DNA from: Brevundimonas sp. NIBR10
GTDB lineage: Bacteria > Pseudomonadota > Alphaproteobacteria > Caulobacterales > Caulobacteraceae
Assembly: GCF_027912515.1 (NCBI RefSeq)
Contig: NZ_CP115464.1
Span: 2,914,001 to 2,978,000, forward strand
Direction of reading: 5' to 3'
Length of the DNA stretch: 64,000 bases
Positions 53,795 to 63,895 of the stretch are shown in pieces. Position numbers and translations under genes: made by a program. The notes beneath the pieces are model-generated. The model ran no database searches and was not told the origin of the DNA. It saw nothing but the letters and a program-made list of their open reading frames with translations. Numbering within the stretch: position 1 is the first letter of the stretch; every line of letters begins with the position of its first letter.

Positions 53795-55615
53795 ATGTCG
53801 AATAGATCACGTGATGTAGTCGTCTCAGATCCTGTCCGCGATCACCGGTCATGGTCGGTCTTCGAGGCGCGATTTCAGGACATCTACGGCTCTGGCCCTG
53901 AAAGGACACCAGTGCTGGCGCGCATCGCCAGTCGCCTGGCCGCCGCACTGCGAACGCGTCCTGCCGCACTCGTCGAGTTGGACCGGGCCAGAGCCGTTCC
54001 GCCGAATGAGACCTCTCTGTCGGGCAACGTGGTCTACACCTTCTACGTCGATCGATTTTCACAGGATCTGGCAGGACTGATCGACAGGCTCGACTATCTC
54101 CAGAGCCTCGGCGTGCGCTGGTTGCATCCGCTCCCGCTGCTCAGATCGCGACCCGGCGATAGCGACGGCGGCTTTGCGGTCGCGGACTTTCGCCAGATCG
54201 AGCCTCGTCTGGGGCACATGAACGACCTGAACGCCCTGACTACAGCCCTTCATGAGCGGGGTATGGGCCTGTTGCTGGACGTGGTGTGCAATCACACCGC
54301 CCGCGAGCACGCCTGGGCGGCCGCCGCCCGCGCCGGCGATCCCGCGTGCCGCGACTTCTACCGGGTCGAACCAACCGAGGCGGCGGTCGCCGGCTGGGAA
54401 CAGCATCTGATCGACGTGTTTCCCGACACCGCCCCGGGCAGCTTCACCCACGAGCCCGAGATGGGCGGCTGGGTCTGGACCACCTTCTACCCTTTCCAGT
54501 GGGACCTGAACTACGCCAATCCGGCCGTCTTCATCGAGATGCTGGACGTGCTGCTGTTCCTGGCCAATCAGGGGATCGACGGCTTTCGCTTGGACAGCGC
54601 GCCCTTCCTCTGGAAGCGCGAGGGGACCTCGTGCCGCAATCAGCCCGAGGCCTACCGGATCGTCGAGGCCTGGCGCGCGGCCCTGTCGATCGTGGCGCCG
54701 GGCATCGTCCTGCTGGCCGAGGCGATCGAGAGCATCGACGACGTCCTGCCGTTCTTCGGCCAACAGTCGCCGGGCTGCGACCTGGCCTACAACAACGGGG
54801 TGATGACAGCCCTATGGGGTGCGCTGGGCGACGAGGACGCGGGCATCGCCAGGACCCTGATCGAGGCGGCGTCGGTGCGGCCGGCGCACGCCGCCTGGCT
54901 CAACTATGTTCGCTGCCACGACGACCTGATCTGGAACGCGCTCGCGGCCTATGCGGAGCCCCGCGACCTGAAACGCTGGTCCGACTTCTATGCGGGCGGG
55001 GGTTTCTCGGGCGGGCGGGCCTTCCAGACCGCGCCGGGGGGCGTGCCCTCTACGAACGGCATGGCAGCGGCTCTGGTCGGTCTCGGGCGCGACGGCGTCG
55101 ATCAGGACCTGGCCGCGCGTCGATTGACCCTGCTGTACGGGATCATCCACGGTCTGGACGGATGGCCGCTGATCTATATGGGCGACGAGGTGGCGCTGGG
55201 GAACGACGAGGCCTTCGACCAGGACGCCGCCCGTCGAGACGAGGGTCGGTGGCTGCACCGGCCGGTCATGGACTGGAGCGTGGCGGAGGGGCGTGACGAC
55301 CCCGACCGGGTCCAGGGGCGGACCTTCGCGGCGCTGCGGCGATTCGGCGACCTGGCCCGGTCGCTGGATGGGCTCGACATTTACGGGCCGGCCCGGCCGG
55401 TCGCCCTGACCGAGAAGGCCGTGCTGGCGTTCGAGCGGGTGGAGGGGTCGCGTCGGCTGCTGGTTCTGGCCAATCTGTCGCCCCGTGGCGTGGCGGCCGA
55501 TCTTCCGCCAGGGTGGGCCGGTGGAGGCCGCGATCTGGTGTCGGGCCGAGACCAGAGCGGACCGTCGATCATGCTGGAGCCCTACGACATCCTCTGGCTG
55601 GCGGATCGGGCATGA
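53795..55615 (+). CDS. GH13_4 amylosucrase / sucrose hydrolase
   Basis: The 606-residue protein belongs to the amylosucrase group. The barrel motifs are visible: [33 protein letters not shown] with nucleophile Asp267, LLAEAIES with general acid Glu309, and [10 protein letters not shown] with the stabilising Asp376. [16 protein letters not shown] is the amylosucrase hallmark. It would split sucrose into glucose (or glucan) and fructose in the cytoplasm. It matches SuxB of the Xanthomonas sux locus by context. ATG 53795 was chosen over a TTG nine bases upstream. Its stop overlaps the fructokinase start (ATGA). Confidence 0.86.
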   Translation: MSNRSRDVVVSDPVRDHRSWSVFEARFQDIYGSGPERTPVLARIASRLAAALRTRPAALVELDRARAVPPNETSLSGNVVYTFYVDRFSQDLAGLIDRLDYLQSLGVRWLHPLPLLRSRPGDSDGGFAVADFRQIEPRLGHMNDLNALTTALHERGMGLLLDVVCNHTAREHAWAAAARAGDPACRDFYRVEPTEAAVAGWEQHLIDVFPDTAPGSFTHEPEMGGWVWTTFYPFQWDLNYANPAVFIEMLDVLLFLANQGIDGFRLDSAPFLWKREGTSCRNQPEAYRIVEAWRAALSIVAPGIVLLAEAIESIDDVLPFFGQQSPGCDLAYNNGVMTALWGALGDEDAGIARTLIEAASVRPAHAAWLNYVRCHDDLIWNALAAYAEPRDLKRWSDFYAGGGFSGGRAFQTAPGGVPSTNGMAAALVGLGRDGVDQDLAARRLTLLYGIIHGLDGWPLIYMGDEVALGNDEAFDQDAARRDEGRWLHRPVMDWSVAEGRDDPDRVQGRTFAALRRFGDLARSLDGLDIYGPARPVALTEKAVLAFERVEGSRRLLVLANLSPRGVAADLPPGWAGGGRDLVSGRDQSGPSIMLEPYDILWLADRA

Positions 55616-56589
55616 GCCGTTTCGCCGGCATCGAACTGGGCGGCACCAAGGTGATGGTGGCCTTCGGCTCGGGCCCGGACGACCTGTCGGCGCCCGTGCG
55701 AATCCCGACCACGACGCCGGACGAGACATTGGCCGCCGTGGCCGACCTGCTGGCGCTAGAGCACGGCCGGCAACCCTTCGACGCGATCGGCGTCGCCACC
55801 TTCGGACCCGTTCGCCTTGATCGCCAGGCCCGGGACTGGGGCCACATCCTGCCCACGCCCAAGCCCGGCTGGACCGGCGCGGACCTGATCGGACGCTTGC
55901 GCCGCTTCGGCGTGCCCATCGCCTTGGAAACCGACGTGTCCGGTGCCGCCCTGGCCGAGGGGCGGTGGGGCGCGTCACGGGGCCTGATCGACCACGCCTA
56001 CGTCACGGTCGGCACTGGGGTCGGTGTCGGGATCATCAGCGGCGGTCGACCCGTGCACGGCCTGATGCACCCCGAGGCCGGCCATGTCCCGGTGTCGCGC
56101 GATCCGGCGCGCGATCCCTTCACAGGGGCCTGTCCCTTCCACGGCGATTGTCTGGAAGGGCTGGTGTCCGGACCGGCGCTGGCGGCCCGGCTGGGCCGGC
56201 CCGGCGAGACGGTCGCGGCGGACGATCCGGTCTGGAGCCTGATCGCCGACTATCTGGCGCAACTGGTCGCGACCCTCACCTACGTGGCCGCGCCCCGGCG
56301 GATTGTGATCGGCGGCGGGGTCGGCGGCAATCCGGCCCTTCTGGAGCGTGTCCGCACAGCCCTGAAGCAGCGGCTCGGAGGCTATCTGCCGGCCCTGGAC
56401 GATGCCGCGGCCCTGACGGCCTATCTGGTCCCGCCCGGCCTGGGCGAGCGATCGGGCGTTCTGGGCGCGATCGCCCTGGCCGCCGACATCTTTGAACAAT
56501 CGAGACCCCGCAAGACGGCGACCGCACCGGCGGCCGACCGGGGGTCCGTGGAGGACGACGCCCGTGACCCAGACCACGACCGCTCCTGA
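55612..56589 (+). CDS. ROK-family fructokinase
   Basis: The 325-residue sugar kinase has the N-terminal phosphate motif [30 protein letters not shown], and a zinc-binding stretch [27 protein letters not shown] that resembles ScrK-type fructokinases. It would phosphorylate the fructose released by the upstream enzyme. The ATG overlaps the amylosucrase stop and the 3' end overlaps the transporter gene by 26 bases. Confidence 0.88.
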   Translation: MSRFAGIELGGTKVMVAFGSGPDDLSAPVRIPTTTPDETLAAVADLLALEHGRQPFDAIGVATFGPVRLDRQARDWGHILPTPKPGWTGADLIGRLRRFGVPIALETDVSGAALAEGRWGASRGLIDHAYVTVGTGVGVGIISGGRPVHGLMHPEAGHVPVSRDPARDPFTGACPFHGDCLEGLVSGPALAARLGRPGETVAADDPVWSLIADYLAQLVATLTYVAAPRRIVIGGGVGGNPALLERVRTALKQRLGGYLPALDDAAALTAYLVPPGLGERSGVLGAIALAADIFEQSRPRKTATAPAADRGSVEDDARDPDHDRS

Positions 56590-57802
56590 CCGGGCGCTGA
56601 ACACCCGCCTCATCAAGGGGCTGACGTTCATGATGTTCATGATGTTCGCAATGACCACGGATTCGGTCGGCGTGATCATTCCGGAGGTCATCCGCGAGTT
56701 CGACTTGGGCATGACCGCAGGCGGCGCGTTTCACTATGCGAGCATGAGCGGGATAGCCTTGGCCGGGCTGATGTTGGGCTTCCTGGCGGACCGGATGGGG
56801 CGGAAGCCCGCCATCATCCTGGGACTGGCCCTGTTCGCGGGCGCGGCCTTCCTGTTCGCGGTGGGGCGGTCGTTCGAGTTCTTCCTGGTCCTGCTGTTCG
56901 TCTCGGGGGCGGCGATCGGGGTGTTCAAGACGGCAGCCCTGGCGCTGATCGGCGACATCTCGACCTCGACCAAGTCGCACACCGCCACCATGAACACGGT
57001 CGAGGGCTTCTTCGGCGTCGGAGCCATCATCGGCCCGGCCATCGTCGCCGCCCTGTTGGCCGCTGGAGCCTCGTGGAAATGGCTTTATGTGATCGCCGGC
57101 GTGCTGTCGGTCGGCCTGATCCTGACGGCGTTGATGGTGCGCTATCCGACGGCGGTGAGGACCGCCGCGCCGCCAACCGACCTGAAGTCAACAGTGCGCA
57201 TGATGCGCGACCCTTACGCCCTGGCCTTCAGCCTGGGTACGATGCTGTATGTGGGTGTGGAGACGGCCATCTACGTCTGGATGCCGACCCTGCTGCTGGG
57301 ATACGACGGGCCCGCCGTCTGGGTCGCGGTCTATGCCCTGTCGATCTTCTTCGTGCTGAGGGCGGCGGGCCGGTTCCTGGGCGCCTGGATGATGAGCCGG
57401 TTCCGCTGGACAACGGTGCTGGTCGTCGCCAGCCTGGCCATCCTGGTCTGTTTCGCCGGATCTATCGCCGGCGGACGCGGCGCGGCGGTGTGGCTGCTGC
57501 CGCTGTCGGGCCTGTTCATGTCGGTGATCTATCCGACCCTGAACTCCAAGGGCATCAGCTGTTTCGCCAAGGCGGAACACGGCGCGGTCGCAGGGGTGAT
57601 CCTGTTCTTCACCTGCGTCAGCGCGGTCCTGGCGCCGCTCGCCATGGGCGCGGTCAGCGACATCTTCGGCGCGCCGATCTATGGCTTCGTGCTGGCGACG
57701 GTCCTGGCGGCGATCCTGTTCGGGGCGCTGGCGGTCAACGCGGTCCTGGACCCCGCCAAGGCGCGCCTGGCCCGGTTCGACGACAGCCAGTACGGGGTTT
57801 AG
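56564..57802 (+). CDS. MFS sugar transporter (SuxC-like)
   Basis: The 412-residue major-facilitator protein has about twelve hydrophobic segments and the MFS loop motif [13 protein letters not shown] (after helix 2). It starts at GTG 56564 with GGAGG about 9 bases upstream, inside the end of the ROK gene. Its position between fructokinase and the LacI regulator gives it the role of the inner-membrane sucrose or hexose permease of the locus; specificity is inferred. Confidence 0.85.
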   Translation: MTQTTTAPDRALNTRLIKGLTFMMFMMFAMTTDSVGVIIPEVIREFDLGMTAGGAFHYASMSGIALAGLMLGFLADRMGRKPAIILGLALFAGAAFLFAVGRSFEFFLVLLFVSGAAIGVFKTAALALIGDISTSTKSHTATMNTVEGFFGVGAIIGPAIVAALLAAGASWKWLYVIAGVLSVGLILTALMVRYPTAVRTAAPPTDLKSTVRMMRDPYALAFSLGTMLYVGVETAIYVWMPTLLLGYDGPAVWVAVYALSIFFVLRAAGRFLGAWMMSRFRWTTVLVVASLAILVCFAGSIAGGRGAAVWLLPLSGLFMSVIYPTLNSKGISCFAKAEHGAVAGVILFFTCVSAVLAPLAMGAVSDIFGAPIYGFVLATVLAAILFGALAVNAVLDPAKARLARFDDSQYGV

Positions 57803-57860
57803 AAGCGCGCGATTTCGCGATCTCGAATGACGCGATCTCCGCCATTCACGCCATGTCGCC

Positions 57861-58880
57861 TCAGGCCGACTGACGCACGATCAGTTCGGGGGGCAGGATG
57901 ACCGAGTCCGTCTCCTCGCCCGCGAGCCGCCGCATCAGCAGATCCACCATGGCGATCGCGCCCGCGCCGATGTCCTGACGGATGGTGGTCAGGGCCGGGG
58001 CGGCATGGATGGCGATTTCCAAGTCGTCATAGCCGACCACGGCCACGTCGCCGGGCACCGACAGGCCCCGCTCGGTCAGGGCACGGATCGCGGCCATGGC
58101 GATGATGTCGGTCGCCGCGACGATGCCGTCCACGCGCGCTCCGCCGTCCAGGAACTCGCCGATCGTCTCATAGGCGGTCTGGGGCGTCAGGTGTACGGCC
58201 AGCAGGTGCTCCGGCGGTGCCGCCCCCGCCTTGCGATGCGCCGACAGGAACCCCTCGTAGCGCTCGCCCAGTTCCGGGAAGTCCGGATTGCCGAAGAAAG
58301 CCAGGTGTCGCCGTCCACCGTTCAGCAGATGCAGGGTCGCCATCTCTCCGCCTGTGCGGTTGTCGGTGCCGACGGTGCATTGGACCCGTCCGGGAAAACT
58401 CGCGCCCCAGATCACCAGCGGCGGATAGCGCTGCGCGACCTCCTCGATGGTTTCGATCTGGTCCGACTGGCCGATGATCAGAACCCCATCGACCCGGCCG
58501 GAGTCGGTCATGTTGGCCAGCCAGTCGTCACCCGACGGAATGACCCGCGAGAGCAGCAGATCATAGCCCCGCGCCGTCAGGGCATCGGCCAGATGCCCCA
58601 GCAGGGTGATGAAGAACGGATCCGACACCGGCTGTCCGACGTCGTGACCCAGCGGCAGGATGACCGCGATGGCCTGAGTCCGCCCTGTCCTGAGATTGCG
58701 CCCCACCACATTGGGCCGATAGCCGTACTCGCGGGCCAGGGCGGCGATACGCTCGCGCGTCTCCCGACGGATTGCAGGATTGCCGGCCAGGGCACGCGAC
58801 ACCGTCGAGGTCGATAACCCCGCCAGGCGCGCCAGATCGGCCAGGCTTCCGACGGTTTTCTTCGTAAGCGACATGGGCAT
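57861..58880 (-). CDS. LacI-family repressor (SuxR-like)
   Basis: The 339-residue regulator has the LacI helix-turn-helix SLADLARLAGLSTSTVSRALAG near the N-terminus, hinge region RPNVVGRNLRTG, and a periplasmic-binding-protein fold with VVGYDDLEIAIHAAPALTTIRQD. It converges with the MFS gene and lies between the two halves of the sucrose locus. The palindromes at 53718-53731 and 61512-61538 are its likely operators; the effector is unknown but probably sucrose or a derivative. Confidence 0.9.
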   Translation of the reverse strand: MPMSLTKKTVGSLADLARLAGLSTSTVSRALAGNPAIRRETRERIAALAREYGYRPNVVGRNLRTGRTQAIAVILPLGHDVGQPVSDPFFITLLGHLADALTARGYDLLLSRVIPSGDDWLANMTDSGRVDGVLIIGQSDQIETIEEVAQRYPPLVIWGASFPGRVQCTVGTDNRTGGEMATLHLLNGGRRHLAFFGNPDFPELGERYEGFLSAHRKAGAAPPEHLLAVHLTPQTAYETIGEFLDGGARVDGIVAATDIIAMAAIRALTERGLSVPGDVAVVGYDDLEIAIHAAPALTTIRQDIGAGAIAMVDLLMRRLAGEETDSVILPPELIVRQSA

Positions 58881-58907
58881 TGAATGAGCCGTCCCAACTT
58901 GCGGGTC

Positions 58908-58942
58908 AAAAAGAAAAAGCGGCCCGGTCGAAACCGGGCCGC
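58908..58942 (-). terminator. Rho-independent terminator of the TonB receptor gene
   Basis: On the minus strand a perfect 10-bp stem GCGGCCCGGT / ACCGGGCCGC with a 4-base loop is followed by TTTTTCTTTTT. It lies between the receptor stop (59001) and the LacI start (58880), so the two genes have separate transcripts. Confidence 0.9.
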
Positions 58943-59000
58943 GAGTCGCATCAGCCGTGCCGTCGGAGGGTTGACGGTCGGCGGGTTCAGCTCAGGAAAG

Positions 59001-61454
59001 CTAGAAGGTGTACCGCAGGGTCACGCTGGCCGTGCGCCCGTTCAGGGTCCGCGCCCGCAGGACATTGGCCGCCCCGGCCGTAATCGAGCCTTCCTCGCTC
59101 TCGGTGACCGCGAACTCGTCGAAGACGTTGTTGACGTTCAGCGACAGCGACAGGTCCTCGGTCAGGTCATAGCTGGCGAACGGATTGACGATGACATAGC
59201 CGGGCAGGACCAGCTGGTTGTCGAACTGGGCATAGGAATCGGTCGTGCCCACGACGTTGGCCCCGACCCGCAGGGCACCCCAGCTATAGGATCCCGTCGC
59301 CTGATAGACCCAGTCGGCCTGACGCCGGGGCGTGTTGCCGACGTTGGCGGGGTTCAGGCGATCGGCGGTGATTTCCGCGTTGGTCCAGGTCACGCCACCC
59401 GAAAAATCGAACCCGCCGTTGCGATAGAAGGCCTCGACCTCGATCCCCTTGGCCTCGTACTCGGCGTCGGTGAAGGTCTGACTGGTGGCCTCGAAATTGG
59501 TTTCCTCGGTCCTGGCCAGGAAGGCCGTGGCGAACAGTTGCACCGGGCCGCTGCGATAACGGACGCCCGCCTCGTACTGATCCACCATGTCGACGGCGGC
59601 GTCCGAGCTGCGGATGTTTCCGTTGGCCAGGATGGCCGGGCCGAACAGCAAACGGTCGGCGTTGGCGCGACCGCCCCGGCTGGCGCGACCGAACACGGCC
59701 ATGTCGTCGCTGACCTGATAGTTGGCCCCGATCGAATAGGAGGCGTAGTTCCAGTCGTAGTCGACGGGCTTGGTATTGGCGAAATCGATCACCGTGACCT
59801 TGGTCTCGGGAATCTGGATCACCCCGTCGCCGGAGATGTCGCGGGTGGCGACGATGCCGTCGGCGAAGGTCCCGCTGGCGGTCCCTGAATCGTATCGCAG
59901 CGAGCCATCGATGATCAGCGGGCCGGCCTCCCAGCTCAGCGCCACATAGGGGGCGTCGATGTCATAACCGACGTCATAGGACCGCCGGCAGCAGTTGCCG
60001 AAGAAGGTCGCGCCATAGCCGACCAGACCGTTCTGCGTCTGCTTCACGCCGGCGCTGCTGAAGACGTCGACCAGGGCGGCGTTGTCGCCCTTGACCTCGA
60101 GCAGGTATGAATTCCAGAGCCAGTCCATGTCGATCTGCTGGCTGGAGCGGTAGTAGCCGAAGGTCGCCTTCAGCGTGCCCGTCCCGGCGGCGAACTCGCG
60201 TTCCAGCTTCAGGTCGTTGGCCATGTTGCCGAAGTCGTTGATGTCGACGTCGAACAGGACGATCTGGGCCAGCAGGCCGTTGCCGTTAGCGGTCGTGGGC
60301 ACGATTTGGCCCGCATTTGCGCCGTTGGCATAGCGGGCCACCGAGCCCGCGCCGCCGATGCCGGCGGCGATGGCGCTCGGCGTTCCGGTTCCGGCGGTGA
60401 AGGGCGAGACAAACCCGCCCGTGGCCCTGGCGATGCGGAACTTGTCGGTCAGGGTCCAGCCGGCACCCAGGTCGAAGCTGGCCTCCAGGCCGCCCGAAAG
60501 GACTTCCGGGTGCATGCCGTCGACGATGTCGGAGACGCGCGGGCCGTTCGATCCGTCGAGACCCGGGCTATTGCGGAACAGGGCCGAGTGCAGGGTCTGG
60601 CTGGAGGCGTCATAGCCCGGCAGCGGACCCCAGCTGGGGTCGCTGTTCGTGCCCGTCACCCGGATCGGCGACGGCAGATAGCCGATCGCGCGGTCGTTCA
60701 GATATTTGGCGCTGAGCCGGACGTAGCCGGCCTCGAACTCGCGGGTCAGCGAGGCGCGAACCTGGCCGCCCTCTTCGCCGGTATAGCCCGCGTCACGCGC
60801 GCCTTCGCCCGCGCGATAGAAGCCCCCGATCGAGCCGAACATGCTTTCGCTGATGCGGCCGCCGAACTGGAAGTCGCCGCGCGTGGTGTCGAAATCCAAC
60901 CCCCGGGTCAGGGCGAAACTGCCGCCGTCGCGCGAGCCCGTCTGAGTGATCAGGTTGATGACGCCGCCCGGCGAGTTGGAGGCGAAGGTCGAAGCCGAAC
61001 CGCCGCGCACCGCCTGGACCCGCGCCACGGTCGCGTCATAGCGGGTGAAGATGTCGGCGTTGCCGAAGGCGATGTCGCCGAACTCCAGGACCGGCAGGCC
61101 GTCCTCCTGGATCTGCAGGAATTTGGCGCCGCCCGTCGAGATGGGCAGGCCGCGCACGGCGATATTGGCATTGCCCTCGCCGCCCGACGATTCGGAGCGG
61201 ATGCCCGGAATACTGCGGAAGATTTCGGCGGTGGAGCGCGGCGCCAAGTCCTCTACTGTCTCGGCGCTGAGGGTCGTAACCGAGACGCTGGAGCGCAGGG
61301 TCGTGCTGGAACCTGCCACAGCCGTCACAACGATCTCGTCAACAGTGGTCGCTTCAGGTTCCGCGGGCTGGGAGCCCGCCGTTTGGGCCAAGGCCCCGGT
61401 GGTGCCTAGCGCCGCCATCAGCGCGCCTGCGCAAACAATCGTCATCCGCTTCAT
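59001..61454 (-). CDS. TonB-dependent outer membrane receptor (SuxA-like)
   Basis: The 817-residue protein has a signal peptide (AGALMAALGTTGALAQTA), a TonB-box-like VDEIVVTAV near residue 40, a plug domain (SIPGIRSESSGGEGNANIAVRGLP, then VRGGSASTFASNSPGGVINLI) and a beta-barrel ending in an aromatic residue (SVTLRYTF). It imports substrates across the outer membrane with TonB energy. The double LacI-type operator upstream and its neighbours indicate sucrose as substrate, as in the sux locus of Xanthomonas. Confidence 0.88.
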   Translation of the reverse strand: MKRMTIVCAGALMAALGTTGALAQTAGSQPAEPEATTVDEIVVTAVAGSSTTLRSSVSVTTLSAETVEDLAPRSTAEIFRSIPGIRSESSGGEGNANIAVRGLPISTGGAKFLQIQEDGLPVLEFGDIAFGNADIFTRYDATVARVQAVRGGSASTFASNSPGGVINLITQTGSRDGGSFALTRGLDFDTTRGDFQFGGRISESMFGSIGGFYRAGEGARDAGYTGEEGGQVRASLTREFEAGYVRLSAKYLNDRAIGYLPSPIRVTGTNSDPSWGPLPGYDASSQTLHSALFRNSPGLDGSNGPRVSDIVDGMHPEVLSGGLEASFDLGAGWTLTDKFRIARATGGFVSPFTAGTGTPSAIAAGIGGAGSVARYANGANAGQIVPTTANGNGLLAQIVLFDVDINDFGNMANDLKLEREFAAGTGTLKATFGYYRSSQQIDMDWLWNSYLLEVKGDNAALVDVFSSAGVKQTQNGLVGYGATFFGNCCRRSYDVGYDIDAPYVALSWEAGPLIIDGSLRYDSGTASGTFADGIVATRDISGDGVIQIPETKVTVIDFANTKPVDYDWNYASYSIGANYQVSDDMAVFGRASRGGRANADRLLFGPAILANGNIRSSDAAVDMVDQYEAGVRYRSGPVQLFATAFLARTEETNFEATSQTFTDAEYEAKGIEVEAFYRNGGFDFSGGVTWTNAEITADRLNPANVGNTPRRQADWVYQATGSYSWGALRVGANVVGTTDSYAQFDNQLVLPGYVIVNPFASYDLTEDLSLSLNVNNVFDEFAVTESEEGSITAGAANVLRARTLNGRTASVTLRYTF

Positions 61455-61511
61455 TGTCGTCCCTTTTCCCTCAGACCTCTGATCGAGCCCGTGATAGAAC
61501 TATACATGCTC

Positions 61512-61538
61512 TGCAATCGATTGCTACAATCGATTGCA
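61512..61538. promoter_or_regulatory. Double LacI-type operator before the TonB receptor
   Basis: Two overlapping near-palindromes, TGCAATCGATTGCT (61512-61525) and TACAATCGATTGCA (61525-61538), each differ at one base from the perfect site at 53718-53731. They are 58-84 bp upstream of the receptor start, a fitting position for repression. Confidence 0.8.
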
Positions 61539-62104
61539 TGGCCGCTAGCGAGGCTAGGGTCGCCTGACAAATCTTGCCTGCGAACAGAACAGCGTGGGGT
61601 CGGCTCAACTCACGTATCGATGGTTCAATCGGTGCTTCAGACCAGGGTTAGCGGGACATCGAGGCGCGGAATTCATTGCTGGATTCCTATGGTACTGTGA
61701 TCTGGGCACCGCCCCTGCGCTGTAAGGGTGTATCCGGACTGTGGTGACGCTCTGTCGGGCTTCATCTGGCCGGCAGTGGTGATGTCTGTCAGGCCAGCGC
61801 TGACACGCCCGGTGTCTGCACGCGGCCAAGCCGAATCTCGCACAATCCGGGACTCGGCACCTCGCGTAGGCGTCCACTGAGACGAGGGAGAGTGCAGGCC
61901 CTGCCAGTGGCGCTCCCATCAGATGGGATTGAGTTCAATAGCGGCGCATCCTCATCCACAGCCCCACGCCGGCACAGCCCAGACCGTGTTCGACCAAAGT
62001 CGATCTCCCGTATGAGGCCAAACACGGCCACAGATCGACCTGACGCCCGTTCAGGGGCGACAGAACAGCCGATGAACGGCGAGATCTTCTTGGGAGGCTA
62101 ACGA
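61539..62104. other. Intergenic stretch without recognised content
   Basis: About 565 bp between the receptor operators and the MHS transporter gene. Open frames on both strands are short and have no recognisable domain or ribosome site. Its mixed composition could reflect old mobile DNA, but I see no transposase motif. Confidence 0.4.
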
Positions 62105-63775
62105 ATGACCGACAGCGCCGTGGGTGCGCCCGAAATGGACCAGAAGGCTCTCGACAAGCGATCCCGCCTTGTCATCCTCGCCTCGTCCGTCGGTACCGTG
62201 ATCGAATGGTACGACTTCTATCTGTATGGGTCGTTGGCCGCGATCATCACGACCCAGTTCTTCTCAGGCGTGAACGAGACGACCGGCTACATCTTCGCCC
62301 TCATGGCCTTTGCCGCCGGCTTTGCGGTCCGTCCGTTCGGGGCCATCGTGTTCGGGCGCCTCGGCGACCTTTGGGGACGCAAGAACACCTTCCTGGTGAC
62401 GATGCTGCTTATGGGGCTATCGACCTTCGTCGTAGGCCTGCTGCCGCCCTATGCTGCTATCGGCATCGCGGCGCCGATCATCCTGGTGGCCATGCGACTG
62501 GTGCAGGGCCTGGCGCTGGGCGGCGAGTATGGCGGGGCGGCAACCTATGTCGCCGAGCATGCGCCGCACGGCAAGCGCGGCTTCTACACCTCCTTCATCC
62601 AGATCACGGCGACGGCGGGCCTGATGCTTAGCCTGATCGTCATCGTCGGCGTCCGCTACACGATCGGCGAGGCGGCCTTCGCCGACTGGGGCTGGCGCAT
62701 TCCGTTCCTGGTTTCCATCCTGCTGCTGGGCGTGTCCCTGTGGATCCGGCTGAAGCTGGCCGAAAGCCCGGCCTTCCAGAAGATGAAGGACGAAGGCAAG
62801 GGCTCCAAGACGCCGCTCAAGGACAGTTTCGGCAAGTGGCCCAACCTGAAGATCGTGCTGATCGCCCTGATCGGCCTGGCAGCCGGACAAGCGGTGGTCT
62901 GGTACACCGGCCAGTTCTACGCCCTGTTCTTCCTGGAGAAGATACTCAAGGTCGACGGTGGCTTGACCAACATCATGGTCGCGATCGCGCTTCTGCTGGC
63001 CACGCCCTTTTTCGTCTTCTGGGGCTGGCTCTCGGACAAGATCGGTCGCAAGCCCATCATTCTGGGCGGCTGTTTGATCGCGGCCCTGACCTATTTCCCG
63101 CTGTTCCACGCCCTGACGAACGCGGCAAACCCGCAACTGGCCGCCGCGACGGCTTCGTCGCCGGTCACGGTCTATGCAGACCCCGCCGACTGCAATCTGC
63201 AGTTCGATCCCATCGGCAAGACCGTCTTCAACCAGTCCTGCGACCTGGCCAAATCCTACCTGGCCAAGGCCGGCGTGACCTACTCCAACATCGCGGCTCC
63301 GGCCGGGACGGTGGCCGAGGTCCGTGTCGGATCGGTCGTGATCCCCAGCTTCCGGGGCGAAGCCCTGTCCGCTGCGGACTTCAAGAGCCAGAAGGCCGAC
63401 TGGGACAAGGGCCTGGGAGCGGCGCTCAAGACCGCAGGCTATCCGGCCAAGGCGGACAGCGCCCTCGTGAACAAGCCGGTCGTGATCGGCATCCTGTTCA
63501 TCCTCGTCTTCTATGTGACGATGGTCTACGGGCCGATCGCGGCGGCACTGGTCGAGATGTTCCCGACCAATATCCGCTACACCTCGATGTCCCTGCCCTA
63601 TCATATCGGGAACGGCTGGTTCGGCGGCTTCCTGCCGACGACAGCCTTCGCCATGGTGGCCGCCACGGGCAACATCTACTACGGCCTCTGGTATCCGATC
63701 GTCATTGCGATCGCGACGGCAGTGCTCGGCTTCCTCCTGGTCAAGGAAGGCAAGGACGTAGACATCCACCATTGA
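62105..63775 (+). CDS. MHS-family MFS transporter
   Basis: The 556-residue transporter has the metabolite:H+ symporter signature SSVGTVIEWYDFYLYGSLA, GRLGDLWGRKNTFL, and GLALGGEYGGAATYVAEH, with about twelve helices. A soluble insertion of about 120 residues (roughly 345-465) between two late helices contains two cysteines (PADC and NQSC) and may form an external domain. GGGAGG lies 6 bases before the ATG. Substrate is unknown (family members move shikimate, proline/betaine or dicarboxylates). Confidence 0.85.
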   Translation: MTDSAVGAPEMDQKALDKRSRLVILASSVGTVIEWYDFYLYGSLAAIITTQFFSGVNETTGYIFALMAFAAGFAVRPFGAIVFGRLGDLWGRKNTFLVTMLLMGLSTFVVGLLPPYAAIGIAAPIILVAMRLVQGLALGGEYGGAATYVAEHAPHGKRGFYTSFIQITATAGLMLSLIVIVGVRYTIGEAAFADWGWRIPFLVSILLLGVSLWIRLKLAESPAFQKMKDEGKGSKTPLKDSFGKWPNLKIVLIALIGLAAGQAVVWYTGQFYALFFLEKILKVDGGLTNIMVAIALLLATPFFVFWGWLSDKIGRKPIILGGCLIAALTYFPLFHALTNAANPQLAAATASSPVTVYADPADCNLQFDPIGKTVFNQSCDLAKSYLAKAGVTYSNIAAPAGTVAEVRVGSVVIPSFRGEALSAADFKSQKADWDKGLGAALKTAGYPAKADSALVNKPVVIGILFILVFYVTMVYGPIAAALVEMFPTNIRYTSMSLPYHIGNGWFGGFLPTTAFAMVAATGNIYYGLWYPIVIAIATAVLGFLLVKEGKDVDIHH

Positions 63776-63895
63776 TCGGCCTGTGATCGACATCGTGTCG
63801 GCACCGGATATGAGCCTTCGCGGAGCGGATCGGTCGAAGGACCGGTCCGCTCTTCGGCTTGCGTCCTGGCGCGTTAAGCGGTCTGTGAGGCCTTG

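Noticed and set aside
54286..55296. Alternative plus-strand frame inside the amylosucrase-like gene.
   Set aside because: It lacks a ribosome site and overlaps all GH13 catalytic motifs.
61605..62031. Minus-strand open frames between the TonB receptor and the MHS gene.
   Set aside because: I could not connect them to any known family, and they lack ribosome sites.
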